Origin: Bacillota bacterium
GTDB taxonomy: Bacteria; Bacillota; Clostridia; Acetivibrionales; DTU013
Assembly: GCA_023412915.1 (NCBI GenBank)
Contig: JAEZRE010000020.1
Coordinates: forward strand, 292,041 to 356,040
DNA length: 64,000 bases
Direction of reading: 5' to 3'
Shown here: positions 35,370 to 44,877 of the stretch, one piece after another
How positions within the stretch are numbered: the stretch's first letter is position 1
Layout of the letters: every line of letters begins with the position of its first letter
Made by a program: the position numbers and the translations under genes
The notes under the pieces: generated by a model
What the model was told of the DNA's origin: nothing
Seen by the model: only the letters and a program-made list of their open reading frames with translations
Database searches by the model: none

Positions 35370-37138
35370 TAAAGGCTCCTTCCGCGAAAAACAGCAACCA
35401 GTTCGTCGTATTTGTAATTCTCAGCCATATCTCTTAACTTTGCCGCCAATTGAGGCCATTTACCGGATAACTGGACTATGTACTCGAGCAATTGATCGAG
35501 GTCGGCCGACAATGTTGTCTGGAGCATTTTACTCACCAATGTATCCGGGATATCGGAGATGGCCTTAAGCGTAGCCTCGTCCGATATTTCGGATTTACCG
35601 GCAATTTTCGCGTCCTCATATATATATCGTACATCCAGGCATTTTTTTATAGTCTGAAATATTTCGTTTTCGTTGAAGGGTTTTCTTATATACTCGGTGG
35701 CTCCTGCCCTGTATATATCCTCCTTTAACTCCTCGAAAGCGCTTGCGGTTATTGCTATTATCGGGATTGTAAGGTCGCTGTTTTTATCGCGTATGGTCCG
35801 GATTACCTCAAAACCGTCTATTACGGGCATGCGCATATCCAAGGCGATTAACCGGGGTTTCCATCGCTCATATTCGATAAGGGCTTCTTCGCCGTTCGAC
35901 ACAGTCTTTGTGGTAAAGCCGATATCCGTCAGCAGGTTTTCCAGCAGTTCGCGGTTAGCCCCGTTATCATCCGCGATCAGAATCCGGATATCGCTCTGCC
36001 CGGGCTGTAATCCTATGACATGCCTGCGTTCGGGTTCGTTACGGTGGGCAGACGCTTTTACTTCGACTATCGGTATCTCCACCCTGAATTTGCTGCCTTT
36101 TCCTATCTGGCTTTCAACAGTGATGTCCCCGCCCATCAACCGGGCGTATTCCCTGCTTATGGCCAGGCCAAGCCCGGTGCCTTCCTTTTTGTTCAGTACA
36201 TTCGAAGCCTGTTCGAAAGCTTCGAACAATATGGTGATGTCGTCCTCTGAGATTCCCGCGCCGGTATCCGATACTTCGGCTATCAACTGACCTGAATTAC
36301 GCCAGGCTCCGCTTATTTCGAACTCCAGGGTGATCTCGCCGTTTTCTGTGAATTTGATGGCATTGCCAAGCAGATTGATAATTATCTGTTTCAACTTGTT
36401 TTTATCCGCCAGAATGAAGTGTGGCAGATCGTCCGGCACTCTTACCGTAAACCTGAGACCCTTGCTTTTTGCCCTGAGCTGGAACATATCCTTTATATCG
36501 AATATAAGCGTATACAGGTCAAAGTTGATAGGATTCAGCTCGATCCTGCCGGCTTCTATCTTGGACATTTCAAGAACTTCATTGATCAGGTTGAGCAGGT
36601 GATCACCGCTCTTTTTAATTATACCGAGATTGCGCCGCTGGCCGGAAGTGAGTTTCTGATCGCGCAGCATCAACTCGGAAAACCCCAGGATAGCGTTCAT
36701 CGGAGTTCGTATCTCATGCGTAATATTAGCCAGGAAAGTGCTTTTTGCAGAGTTTGCAGCCTCGGCGGCATCCTTGGCCTGACGCAACTCCTCGGTCGAT
36801 TCCATGAGAGCCTGCTGTGCCTGAAGACGTTCGGCGATTTCGAAGGTTAGTCTGTTGTTTGCCTCGATTAGTTCCGAGGTTCGTTCCTCGACTCGTTGTT
36901 CAAGCTCGAGGTGTGACAGCCTAAGTTCCTCTTCAGCCTGCCTCAGTTCGGTATTGGAGTCGATCAGTTCCTGTGAACTCAGCTCGAGGGAACGTTCCAC
37001 GATCAGACGATCTTCATCCAGGCCGTAGTATGCATCATTTACGGCATTGAAAAATGCAGTGTACTCTTCAGAGGCAGGAATATTGTCTCCGAAATATTTT
37101 TTCAATTGACGCTTTAACAAACTGTGAAGCGTCTTCAT
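35369..37138 (-). CDS. Soluble hybrid histidine kinase with receiver domain
   Basis: 589 residues from the ATG at 37138, seven bases after GGAGG; a TTG two codons earlier is too close to the site. A coiled coil (about 50-130) is followed by the H-box FLANITHEIRTPMNAILG, an ATPase (NLLGNAIKFTENG, DTGAGIS, GTGLGLAI) and a receiver domain with LIALDMRMPVIDG. The last 110 residues resemble an Hpt domain in helical content, but no phosphorylatable His is visible there. No membrane segment or own sensor domain is seen, which fits the upstream FIST protein acting as sensor. It is encoded two bases after the FIST stop codon. Confidence 0.9.
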   Translation of the reverse strand: MKTLHSLLKRQLKKYFGDNIPASEEYTAFFNAVNDAYYGLDEDRLIVERSLELSSQELIDSNTELRQAEEELRLSHLELEQRVEERTSELIEANNRLTFEIAERLQAQQALMESTEELRQAKDAAEAANSAKSTFLANITHEIRTPMNAILGFSELMLRDQKLTSGQRRNLGIIKKSGDHLLNLINEVLEMSKIEAGRIELNPINFDLYTLIFDIKDMFQLRAKSKGLRFTVRVPDDLPHFILADKNKLKQIIINLLGNAIKFTENGEITLEFEISGAWRNSGQLIAEVSDTGAGISEDDITILFEAFEQASNVLNKKEGTGLGLAISREYARLMGGDITVESQIGKGSKFRVEIPIVEVKASAHRNEPERRHVIGLQPGQSDIRILIADDNGANRELLENLLTDIGFTTKTVSNGEEALIEYERWKPRLIALDMRMPVIDGFEVIRTIRDKNSDLTIPIIAITASAFEELKEDIYRAGATEYIRKPFNENEIFQTIKKCLDVRYIYEDAKIAGKSEISDEATLKAISDIPDTLVSKMLQTTLSADLDQLLEYIVQLSGKWPQLAAKLRDMAENYKYDELVAVFRGRSL

Positions 37139-37140
37139 AC

Positions 37141-38307
37141 TCAAACCTCCGAAATTGTGGTTATCGTCATCGTCTCATTGTGAAGAGCGCATTTGTACCC
37201 GACGTCATAGGGTGAAAATTCCCCATAGGAGTAAAAGCCGGTCATAATGGTATTGCCGCCGAAAACCTCATGTACGCCCTCCACTTCTTCTTCGGTCCTC
37301 TGACGCAGTACGAGCATGCGTCCAAAGCAGGTGACAAGGAAGGCAAGCTGCGGCGGGCCTGCATGGGTATTTTCCATGCATTTTCGCGCTACTTCTGAAG
37401 AAGCTGCTATCAGCCGCTCGATATTTGCTTTCATAAGCCGCGCTTTCGCTCCTTCGGGGATATCGCCCGCATATGAAACACTCTGGTCATTTTCATCAAT
37501 GCCATGAAGAGAACGTACTATAATCGGCTCGTTGTCGCTTGTATGTATGCCTATCGGAAACTGCAGGCCTGAAGCGGGCAAGTCCGCCGCGAGCTCGCCC
37601 AGGTATTTTTTATACAGCGCCAGGGCGGGCTGGCCGTCGAATTCATAAAGCACGTTTCCTTTGGAGCGCGTTATCTTTCTTTCGGGGCCGAACTGATCCC
37701 AGCCTCCGCGCGAGCTGTAGGAGATCTGAAGATGGCTTCCGTACAAACCGACGATAGCCACCGTGTCTCTAGCGGGTTCACTGTCAAGCAACACAAGGGT
37801 TTCCTGAAAACTCGAACTGTCGCTGGACATGCCTCCCGTTATCGAGACATTTTCCGGCAGTTGGCTTGCCAGCCCCCTTACCAGTTCGCTTCCGTTAACG
37901 TTCATACCTTCGGATAAAACGAGTACATGCGCCAGCTTATCTTCGGCTCCAGGAACCTCGCCCGGCAAACCGTAAGGAATGGCGCGGGCGAGCAATTCTC
38001 CCGCGTGCAGGCTGCCGTCGGTATCGGAAAGGTTTATCCTGGCTCCCTTTATTTTGCTTTTCTCGAAATATATCGCCGTTATGCACAGGGAATCTTCCAA
38101 TACCTGTGCTCCTTGTATGCTGCCCGCCGTTGAACAACCAAGAAGACTTGCGCAGGGATACATGGTTTTTACCTGATTCAGCAGGTCCTGATCCTTGAAC
38201 AGAGCCAACGCTCCGAATACAAGAACAAGCTGTGCGTTACCGCCGAGAGAGGAGGTTTTACTATCCCAACCATTTTTTAGCGTGAAAGCTTTCTGCTCCA
38301 GCTTCAT
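37141..38307 (-). CDS. FIST-domain sensory protein
   Basis: 388 residues from the ATG at 38307, which has AGGAG eight bases before it; the earlier ATG at 38313 overlaps the site. It consists of FIST N (SLLGCSTAGSIQG near residue 57; ITGGMSSDSS) and FIST C (FLVTCFGRMLVL; GFYSYGEFSPY) only. FIST domains are thought to bind small ligands such as amino acids and usually feed signals to kinases. The gene heads the operon FIST, hybrid kinase, HD-GYP. It therefore probably senses a cytoplasmic ligand and controls cyclic di-GMP breakdown. Confidence 0.9.
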   Translation of the reverse strand: MKLEQKAFTLKNGWDSKTSSLGGNAQLVLVFGALALFKDQDLLNQVKTMYPCASLLGCSTAGSIQGAQVLEDSLCITAIYFEKSKIKGARINLSDTDGSLHAGELLARAIPYGLPGEVPGAEDKLAHVLVLSEGMNVNGSELVRGLASQLPENVSITGGMSSDSSSFQETLVLLDSEPARDTVAIVGLYGSHLQISYSSRGGWDQFGPERKITRSKGNVLYEFDGQPALALYKKYLGELAADLPASGLQFPIGIHTSDNEPIIVRSLHGIDENDQSVSYAGDIPEGAKARLMKANIERLIAASSEVARKCMENTHAGPPQLAFLVTCFGRMLVLRQRTEEEVEGVHEVFGGNTIMTGFYSYGEFSPYDVGYKCALHNETMTITTISEV

Positions 38308-38528
38308 GATCATTCTCCTTTTCTATGCTATTGTACATAATATTATCGTAACACCCATAATTATCTTTTTCAATATCCGCAAATTACAAGATTGCCCTAG
38401 AAAATTAGAGAAAGCTTTCGAAATGATGTATGGATTATGTTCACAAATAATGTAAATATATATAGAAAAAAGTATATTTTTCATATACAATACAATTGTC
38501 GGGCTTGAATACCAGGGAGGGATAATGC

Positions 38529-40214
38529 GTGGAAACCGGTAGTACTGACGGGTATCATGAGGAACTGATCCTGAGAGCCAACGAAAGGTTCGAATGTATC
38601 GAAAAACTGATTCAGTCCAATATAGCGGGTATAGCTGTCATAAGCATACCGGAGCTGGTTCTGCTTAAAACCAACCCAAAGCATATAGACTATTTGAACG
38701 AGCCATATAACAGGATGGATCAGATAGTCGGAAAGCCCCTTAGCGAAATAGACGGGCCCTGGAGTAATTTCCTCAATAAAAGAAATCTGGATTGTTTCAT
38801 TGAAACACAGGCGGCAAGCTATCTGCATGAATTCAAAATGGATATGAAAAACGGTGGGGTGAAATATTTCAACAACATACTTTCGCCGGTAGAGGCGGAC
38901 GGTGAAATCCGGTATATACTGTCGATACTGATGGATGTCACTGAAAGCGTCAAAAACAGGGAGAAGGCCGAAATGGCTGCACGGACGATCCAGCTGGAGA
39001 AGGAAGAACTGGAAGCAATAATAGATAATCTCAGCGATGCGGTCTTCATTTTCAGGAACGGTGAATTATACCTTAAGAATCAGGTGTCCGGAGGATATTT
39101 CGGAGATCATAAGATAGAGACGCCGGAAGATATCTACGACGCCGCCAGCTTTTACGACATACGGGGTAAAAGGCTCACTTACGAAGAAATGCCTCTTTGC
39201 AGAATGCTTAGAGGTGAAAGTATTCTGGAAGAGGACGTAATGATGGTACGAAACGACAATACGAAGTATCTGACTATTACCGGAACTTCTCTTTCGGATA
39301 AAACAGGCAGGCCTTACCTCCATATTATGAACTGGAGGGATGCGACGGACAAGGCGAGGAACTTTCTGGCGATAGTGGAACAGAAGAAGCAGCTCGATCA
39401 GGAACTGGAGGCTGAAAGGTACAGGGCGGACGTACTAAAGCTGAAAATGCAGGAAAACGAAGCTTTCCTTTCGTTTATATCGCATGAATTCAGGACGCCT
39501 TTGACTGTCATCAATTCGGCTATCCAGGCTCTTGAATTTACCTGCAGGGACGAATTGTCGCAGAAGGCCGAAAAATACCTGAACAGCATCAGGCAGAATT
39601 CCTACAGACTTCTGAGGCTGATGAACAACATACTGGATCTGAACAGGGCGGAAGCGGGGTTTCTAAAGACTTACAGCATAAAAACAGAGGTCATTTCGCT
39701 GACCAGGAATATAGTGGATTCGGTACTTGTTTATGCAAGACAAAAAGGCCTTGAAATCCATTTTACATCACGCTGTAAGACAATTTACGCAATTCTCGAT
39801 CAGACCAAATATGAACGCATTCTGCTGAATCTGCTTTCCAATGCGGTCAAATTCACGCCCCCGGGCAAGTCTATCTATGTCGGCATAGCCTCAAAAAACG
39901 GAAAGGTCTATTTAAAAGTACGTGACGAAGGCGTTGGTATCCCGCGGGAAAAACAGAAGGAGCTTTTCAAACGATACAGTCAGGTCAGCAACGACCTGAC
40001 GCGCCCGTCCGAAGGCGCGGGTATCGGCCTTTCTCTCGTAAAACAGCTGGTGACGTCCATGAAAGGCGAGATCACCCTCAAAAGCTGCGAAGGTAAGGGA
40101 AGCACATTCATAGTGAAATTGCCGGCCGAAAATACGCAGGACACCGATAATGCAGCCGCTACTGAAATAAAGGGGGATAGCTTAAAGGAAACCGCCCGAA
40201 TAGAGTTCTCATAA
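38529..40214 (+). CDS. PAS-domain sensor histidine kinase
   Basis: 561 residues from a GTG at 38529, nine bases after GGAGGG. Two PAS-like regions lie at about 20-135 and 160-280, then a coiled coil, the H-box FLSFISHEFRTPLTVINSA and the ATPase (NLLSNAVKFTPPG, DEGVGIP, GAGIGLSLV). There is no membrane segment, so it senses a cytoplasmic signal. It is divergent from the FIST operon with about 220 bp between the start codons. No response regulator is encoded beside it; the HD-GYP regulator is a candidate partner. Confidence 0.9.
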   Translation: METGSTDGYHEELILRANERFECIEKLIQSNIAGIAVISIPELVLLKTNPKHIDYLNEPYNRMDQIVGKPLSEIDGPWSNFLNKRNLDCFIETQAASYLHEFKMDMKNGGVKYFNNILSPVEADGEIRYILSILMDVTESVKNREKAEMAARTIQLEKEELEAIIDNLSDAVFIFRNGELYLKNQVSGGYFGDHKIETPEDIYDAASFYDIRGKRLTYEEMPLCRMLRGESILEEDVMMVRNDNTKYLTITGTSLSDKTGRPYLHIMNWRDATDKARNFLAIVEQKKQLDQELEAERYRADVLKLKMQENEAFLSFISHEFRTPLTVINSAIQALEFTCRDELSQKAEKYLNSIRQNSYRLLRLMNNILDLNRAEAGFLKTYSIKTEVISLTRNIVDSVLVYARQKGLEIHFTSRCKTIYAILDQTKYERILLNLLSNAVKFTPPGKSIYVGIASKNGKVYLKVRDEGVGIPREKQKELFKRYSQVSNDLTRPSEGAGIGLSLVKQLVTSMKGEITLKSCEGKGSTFIVKLPAENTQDTDNAAATEIKGDSLKETARIEFS

Positions 40215-40299
40215 ACGAATAAAATAAATATGAAGGCTGCAAGTGTATTATACTATTTTTACGTCGGTAAAAGCCTGTGGCAAATAATACGGAATATAC

Positions 40300-40329
40300 T
40301 TGACAAAGCTATAGGGTGTAATGTAATAT
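40300..40329 (+). promoter_or_regulatory. Promoter of the tRNA-Tyr gene
   Basis: TTGACA at 40300-40305 and TAATAT at 40324-40329 are 18 bases apart. The 5' leader contains CATGCGTC and GACGCATG (40334-40341 and 40357-40364), which form a hairpin just before the mature tRNA end. Confidence 0.65.
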
Positions 40330-40368
40330 ATAACATGCGTCGGTTGAAAAAAGCCTGACGCATGATAC

Positions 40369-40453
40369 GGAGGGGTTCCCGAGCGGCCAAAGGGGGCAGA
40401 CTGTAAATCTGTTGTCTCTGACTTCGATGGTTCGAATCCATCCCCCTCCACCA
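40369..40453 (+). tRNA. tRNA-Tyr (anticodon GUA), CCA encoded
   Basis: 85 nt of class II tRNA. The acceptor stem GGAGGGG pairs with CCCCTCC, followed by the A discriminator and an encoded CCA at 40451-40453. The anticodon GTA is at 40403-40405 in the stem CAGA/TCTG. A long variable arm follows, and the T arm is GATGG TTCGAAT CCATC. It stands alone, with its own promoter and terminator. Confidence 0.96.
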
Positions 40454-40461
40454 TGATTTGT

Positions 40462-40497
40462 CTGAAAAGCCTTGCGTAGCAAGGCTTTTCAGCGTTT
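40462..40497 (+). terminator. Intrinsic terminator of the tRNA-Tyr gene
   Basis: CTGAAAAGCCTTGC and GCAAGGCTTTTCAG form a perfect 14-bp stem with a 3-nt loop, followed by CGTTTTT. Confidence 0.85.
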
Positions 40498-40556
40498 TTG
40501 GAGAGAATTTTTTGCGTTTGAGGGAAAATAATATGATTATCCTGACGATTTCCTAC

Positions 40557-41006
40557 CTATTTATAAATCACTTTCTTGTATATGACAAAGTTCCAACTGA
40601 CCACCGCGCCTATCGCGAAAACCTTCGCGAGCATGTACTGCATGGACAGCCAACCGGTCAGCAGGTACATTATTAGGTCGGACGCGCCGAGGTTGACCAG
40701 GTACAGCACCAGATACATGGGAAGCTGCCGGCTTAGCTTCATTTTCGACTTGAACGACCATAGCCTGTTCATGAGGAAATTGAACCAGAAGACGATGGAC
40801 AGTGCGATCGTGTTCGATACAACAACGGTCTGCCGGGCTACGTCCTTGAAAAGGTAAAGCAGCGTGAACTCGATGGCCGCGCTGCTGAACCCCGTCACGA
40901 GATAACGTAGTATCTGACCCATCGTCTCGGGTGTGAGGTACCTGGACAGATATTTGGTCTTTCTTATCTTTTCCATTACTGCGCTATCGCTCAAACGTAT
41001 GCCCAT
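40557..41006 (-). CDS. GtrA-family membrane protein
   Basis: 149 residues from the ATG at 41006, with AGGAG just upstream; a TTG at 41024 is possible but lies inside the preceding gene without a site. It has four membrane segments and the family pattern (YLVTGFSSAAIEFTLLYLF; NFLMNRLWSFKSK). GtrA-like proteins are thought to flip or support undecaprenyl-linked sugars for cell-surface polysaccharide work. It starts eight bases after the DUF4380 stop codon, so the two are co-transcribed. Confidence 0.85.
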   Translation of the reverse strand: MGIRLSDSAVMEKIRKTKYLSRYLTPETMGQILRYLVTGFSSAAIEFTLLYLFKDVARQTVVVSNTIALSIVFWFNFLMNRLWSFKSKMKLSRQLPMYLVLYLVNLGASDLIMYLLTGWLSMQYMLAKVFAIGAVVSWNFVIYKKVIYK

Positions 41007-41013
41007 GGCTCTC

Positions 41014-41919
41014 CTATTTCGCAATCAGCGGAATAATGTCCGCTTCTACATCTTTTTCGTTTTTCGGTTTATCCACGTTATCATAAAGAGCCCAGTTTTC
41101 GGTATGGATCACGGTCTCTTCCGGTCCGAGCAGTGAAAACGGACTCAAGGATTCCATTTCCAGGAACCTGGCGTTCGTGTAGGTCTCATATGAGCAATTG
41201 TTGTCTGGATATTCCATTTCAGCTTCATGTTCGAACTTGAGCACAAAAAGGTGGCCGTGGTTTGCGTAGGCAGACCAGCCTGATTCATTCGGAAGTCCGA
41301 TCTTGAATGACGAAGAAGCTTTTTCACTCTGGGACAGTATAACATACTTCTCGCCCCAGTGAACGCGTTTATCGTTCATTTTCGTATACGGCCACAGCGA
41401 GATGCTTCCGTTGGGCAGCAGGCCAGTCTCGCTGGTGTTGAGAGGTATGACGCTCGCCCCTCCCGCAGCCATCATCGAAATTGCCCAGGCCGAGAGCTCC
41501 ACGTCCCACATGCCGGTATTGGTAAGCTTATGCTGCACCATGACGCTCGTACTGTCAGGATCCAATAAAACTTCCATTTCCTTTCTGATCATAGTCGCCG
41601 GTTCAACGTCCTGTGTGAGAACAATGCCGTATTTCTTCTTCCTCCAGCCGACCTTTGTATTGTCGGGCTGGTATGTGCGGACAGGATGCTCGGGACTGTG
41701 CCAGAGCCTGTGGCCACCGTATATCCTGTAATCGTTTCCGCCTGTCAAACCGAGGTGCTCCTCGAATTCGACGAACTCATTTTCCTTTCCTGTAAAGCCG
41801 TAACGAATAATCCTCGGTCCTATATCGGTCGTCGCAACCAGATCAACGATGCCGTTCGAGATCTCGATACAGTTTTTCCAGCCTTTATATTCGGTCTTTG
41901 TGATGATTACTTCGCCCAA
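41014..41919 (-). CDS. DUF4380-like protein (mutarotase-like fold)
   Basis: 301 residues from a TTG at 41919, placed seven bases behind GGAGGG; an ATG at 41925 is directly next to that site and less likely. The sequence NGIVDLVATTDIGPRIIRYGF and YRIYGGHRLWHSPEHPV fits DUF4380, a beta-sandwich family related to galactose mutarotases. No signal peptide is visible. Its enzymatic role is unknown, and it is probably in an operon with the GtrA-like gene. Confidence 0.72.
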   Translation of the reverse strand: MGEVIITKTEYKGWKNCIEISNGIVDLVATTDIGPRIIRYGFTGKENEFVEFEEHLGLTGGNDYRIYGGHRLWHSPEHPVRTYQPDNTKVGWRKKKYGIVLTQDVEPATMIRKEMEVLLDPDSTSVMVQHKLTNTGMWDVELSAWAISMMAAGGASVIPLNTSETGLLPNGSISLWPYTKMNDKRVHWGEKYVILSQSEKASSSFKIGLPNESGWSAYANHGHLFVLKFEHEAEMEYPDNNCSYETYTNARFLEMESLSPFSLLGPEETVIHTENWALYDNVDKPKNEKDVEADIIPLIAK

Positions 41920-42037
41920 AACCATCCCTCCATTCAGGAAGTAGTATTTTCCATATCATTATATATAATACACAGTGCGATCACAATAAAGATAAACAAA
42001 CGTAATGTATAGTAGCGGGATATTTTACAAATAAGAG

Positions 42038-42065
42038 TTGTTATGCGGCAAATTTATGTTATAAT
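42038..42065 (+). promoter_or_regulatory. Promoter of dapF
   Basis: TTGTTA (42038-42043) and a consensus TATAAT (42060-42065) are 16 bases apart, 33 bp before the dapF start codon. This rules out the in-frame ATG at 42068 as the real start. Confidence 0.55.
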
Positions 42066-42097
42066 ATTTGCAAGATTTCATGTCGGAGGTTGCAAAA

Positions 42098-42940
42098 ATG
42101 GAGACATTGAAATTCACAAAAATGCAGGGACTTGGCAATGATTATATATATGTCAACTGCATGGACAGTTGTCCGGAGAATCCCTCAGAGCTCGCGAAAC
42201 GCTTGAGCGACAGGCATTTCGGCATTGGCTCCGACGGTCTGATACTCATAATGCCCTCAAAGGTTGCGGACTTCAGAATGAGGATGTTCAACTCGGACGG
42301 ATCCGAAGCTGAAATGTGCGGCAACGGAAGCAGATGCGTCGGAAAATACGTTTATGATCACGGGCTGACGGACAAGGAAACGGTTACGCTTGAAACGCTT
42401 GCGGGGATCAAGGTGCTCGAATTCACAGTGACCGGCGGAAAGGTGTCGCTTGTAAGGATAGACATGGGCGAACCTGTCCTCACGCCTGCGGACATACCTG
42501 TTGTAAGCGCCAAGCCGCGGTTTATTTCTGAACCTGTTACGATAAAGGACAGGACGTTCAACGTGACCTGCGTTTCCATGGGCAATCCCCATGCCATATC
42601 GTACGTCGACAGCGTTGAAAGCTTCCCGCTGGAGGTTTACGGGCCTTCGATGGAAGTTTGCGAGCTTTATCCCAAAAGGATCAACAGCGAATTTGTCGAG
42701 GTGCTTGACAGGAAGACTCTGAAAATGAGAGTATGGGAAAGAGGCGCGGGAGAAACTCTCGCCTGCGGCACAGGAGCTTGTGCGGTCGCCGTTGCTTCAA
42801 TCCTCAACGGTTTGTGCGAAAGAAGTGTCACGGTAAAACTTTTGGGCGGAGAGCTTCTGATCGAATGGAGCGTCGAGGATAACCACGTTTATATGACCGG
42901 ACCGGCTGTCACGGTATTCAGTGGCGAAGTTGAAATATAA
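42098..42940 (+). CDS. dapF: Diaminopimelate epimerase
   Basis: 280 residues from the ATG at 42098, eight bases after GGAGG. Both catalytic cysteines lie in their motifs: MCGNGSRC near residue 75 and ACGTGACA near residue 223. It converts LL- to meso-diaminopimelate for lysine and peptidoglycan synthesis in the cytoplasm. The neighbour dapL makes its substrate. The gap of 93 bp between them shows no clear terminator, so they are likely co-expressed. Confidence 0.97.
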   Translation: METLKFTKMQGLGNDYIYVNCMDSCPENPSELAKRLSDRHFGIGSDGLILIMPSKVADFRMRMFNSDGSEAEMCGNGSRCVGKYVYDHGLTDKETVTLETLAGIKVLEFTVTGGKVSLVRIDMGEPVLTPADIPVVSAKPRFISEPVTIKDRTFNVTCVSMGNPHAISYVDSVESFPLEVYGPSMEVCELYPKRINSEFVEVLDRKTLKMRVWERGAGETLACGTGACAVAVASILNGLCERSVTVKLLGGELLIEWSVEDNHVYMTGPAVTVFSGEVEI

Positions 42941-43033
42941 ATGCATTAAATCCTGCAAATAAGCAGACGGAATGGGGAATGATTTTCTGCCCCGTCAAAA
43001 ATATAGAAGCGCAAATGAAGGAGAAGAAATGTT

Positions 43034-44275
43034 ATGGCATTTGTAAATGAAAATTACTTGAAATTACCCGGCAATTATCTTTTTGCGGAGGTTGCAAAAA
43101 GAAGGGATAGTTACATGAAAGCGCATCCCGAAGTCGACGTTATAAAGCTCGGAATAGGAGATGTGACACAGCCTTTGCAGCCGGAAGTAATAAAGGGCCT
43201 GCATAAAGCCGTTGATGAGATGGGCGCAGAAAATACCTTCAGAGGGTATGGTCCGGATGGTTACGGCTACGAATTCCTTATCAAGGCGATTATCGAAAAT
43301 GACTACAAGCCGAGGGGCGTATCGATAGATATCGATGAAGTGTTCATAAGCGACGGTGCAAAGAGCGACACAGGCAATATACAGGAGATCTTCGGCGCCG
43401 ATAACGTTATCGCACTGACCGATCCCGTATACCCCGTCTATCTCGACAGCAACATCATGGCCGGAAGGGCCGGGGAATACGACAGCGCTACAGGACGTTT
43501 CAGCAAAGTCGTATACATGCCGTGTACGACGGAGAACAATTTCTCTCCTGAACTTCCCAAGCAGAAGGTCGATATGATATACCTCTGCTATCCGAACAAT
43601 CCCACAGGCACAACGCTTTCCAAGGCGCAGCTCAAGAAGTGGGTGGATTTTGCAAAGGCCAGCGGAAGCATCATACTGTACGACGCCGCTTACGAAGCCT
43701 ACATAAGCGAGCCCGATGTACCGCACAGCATTTTTGAAATTGAAGGGGCAAAGGAAGTAGCAATCGAATTCAGAAGCTTTTCCAAAACGGCAGGGTTTAC
43801 TGGAACGCGCTGCGCGTTTACGGTGATACCGAAGGCGCTGATGGCCCAGAACGCGAAGGGCGAACCGGTTTCGCTCAACAAGCTCTGGTACAGAAGGCAG
43901 ACCACCAAATTCAACGGAGTGGCATATGTCATTCAGAGAGCCGCGGAGGCAATATACAGCAATGAAGGAAAGAAGCAGACCAGGGCGGTCATCGATTATT
44001 ACATGAATAACGCCTCCATAATCCGAAAAGGGCTTCAGGACCTGGGCTTGCAGGTTTACGGAGGAGTCAACGCGCCGTATATCTGGCTGAAGACGCCCAA
44101 CGGCATGGATTCCTGGGCGTTCTTCGACAAGCTCCTCAGTGAGGCAAATATACTTGGGACTCCCGGCTCCGGTTTCGGGCCAAGCGGGCAGGGCTATTTC
44201 AGGCTTACCGCCTTCGGAAGCAGAGAAAATACCGAAAGGGCAGTCGAACGCTTCAAATCGAGGCTGAAGCTGTAA
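43034..44275 (+). CDS. dapL: LL-diaminopimelate aminotransferase
   Basis: 413 residues, the usual length, with GAAGGAG upstream. Family features are KLGIGDVTQPL, the FRGYGPDGYGYEFL stretch that binds substrate, YPNNPTGTT and the PLP lysine in FSKTAGFTGTRCAF. It converts tetrahydrodipicolinate directly to LL-diaminopimelate with glutamate as amino donor, bypassing the acylated routes. This route is common in clostridia and methanogens. It follows dapF. Confidence 0.97.
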   Translation: MAFVNENYLKLPGNYLFAEVAKRRDSYMKAHPEVDVIKLGIGDVTQPLQPEVIKGLHKAVDEMGAENTFRGYGPDGYGYEFLIKAIIENDYKPRGVSIDIDEVFISDGAKSDTGNIQEIFGADNVIALTDPVYPVYLDSNIMAGRAGEYDSATGRFSKVVYMPCTTENNFSPELPKQKVDMIYLCYPNNPTGTTLSKAQLKKWVDFAKASGSIILYDAAYEAYISEPDVPHSIFEIEGAKEVAIEFRSFSKTAGFTGTRCAFTVIPKALMAQNAKGEPVSLNKLWYRRQTTKFNGVAYVIQRAAEAIYSNEGKKQTRAVIDYYMNNASIIRKGLQDLGLQVYGGVNAPYIWLKTPNGMDSWAFFDKLLSEANILGTPGSGFGPSGQGYFRLTAFGSRENTERAVERFKSRLKL

Positions 44276-44297
44276 AAATTCATTAGGTATTCTACTT

Positions 44298-44321
44298 TGC
44301 CGGTGTTAGATTGCACCGGCA
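44298..44321 (+). terminator. Hairpin after dapL
   Basis: TGCCGGTG and CACCGGCA form a perfect 8-bp stem with an 8-nt loop 22 bp after the stop codon. No T-run follows, so it is only a possible terminator. Confidence 0.4.
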
Positions 44322-44415
44322 TCAACGCGGATGCGAAAACTAGACATTCGGTACGAATAAAGACGGGGCAGTGGCCTGTGTGGATGCGGTATGAAGTTTC
44401 ATGCGATCAAGGGCT

Positions 44416-44470
44416 CCTGCTCCGTATTGTTCTGCTGCCAAAGACTTCTGCTCCATATTGTTCAGCCGCC
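44416..44470 (+). repeat. Imperfect direct repeat, period 31 bp
   Basis: Two copies of a 24-bp unit related to CTGCTCCATATTGTTCAGC (44416-44439 and 44447-44470) lie in the 218-bp gap after dapL. Nothing else is recognised in this gap apart from the hairpin at 44298. Confidence 0.45.
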
Positions 44471-44493
44471 TCCGGCGCAGCATCGGCCGGTCG

Positions 44494-44877
44494 CTACTTA
44501 ACTCTTTCCCATTCATTTGTTTCGCTGTTTTTTTGCAGCTTCAACTTGTATTCACCATTTTCACTGTAAAAATAAATTTCATCGCAGGATGGTTGTAAAT
44601 TAACTTGAAATTCGTTTTTAGCACCAATATTACTATTCAATCCGTATGTTGAATAAAAGGTAATAAGCTTTTTATTTCCCTCTTCACTCGCTTTAAGCGT
44701 TCTTATATACCCCATACTGCTTGCTACGCCAACTTTTAGTGTCATGATATCACCATCTTCGGATATTGAGTAATCCGATATCATAACACTTGTTATTTTG
44801 CTCCCAGTATTTAAAAATAGCAAACCAGTTACTATTATTAATAAAAGTATAGCAATGACTCCAATAATCTTTTTCAC
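44494..44877 (-). CDS. Small membrane-anchored or exported protein, unknown function
   Basis: 127 residues from a GTG at 44877, eight bases after AGGAG. An N-terminal hydrophobic segment (IIGVIAILLLIIVTGLLFL, residues 4-22) anchors or exports the protein. The remainder is polar and beta-rich with no motif I recognise. It is isolated between dapL and the LCP gene. Its codon use looks more AT-rich than that of the neighbours, which may point to a separate origin. Confidence 0.6.
   Translation of the reverse strand: MKKIIGVIAILLLIIVTGLLFLNTGSKITSVMISDYSISEDGDIMTLKVGVASSMGYIRTLKASEEGNKKLITFYSTYGLNSNIGAKNEFQVNLQPSCDEIYFYSENGEYKLKLQKNSETNEWERVK

Noticed and set aside
35673..36290. 205-codon plus-strand frame inside the hybrid kinase gene
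   Set aside because: All kinase motifs are on the other strand; the frame has no binding site and no recognisable motif.
40248..40454. Minus-strand frames reading GFEPSKSETTDLQSAPF across the tRNA
   Set aside because: This is the familiar spurious protein antisense to tRNA-Tyr; the tRNA fold, promoter and terminator explain the region.
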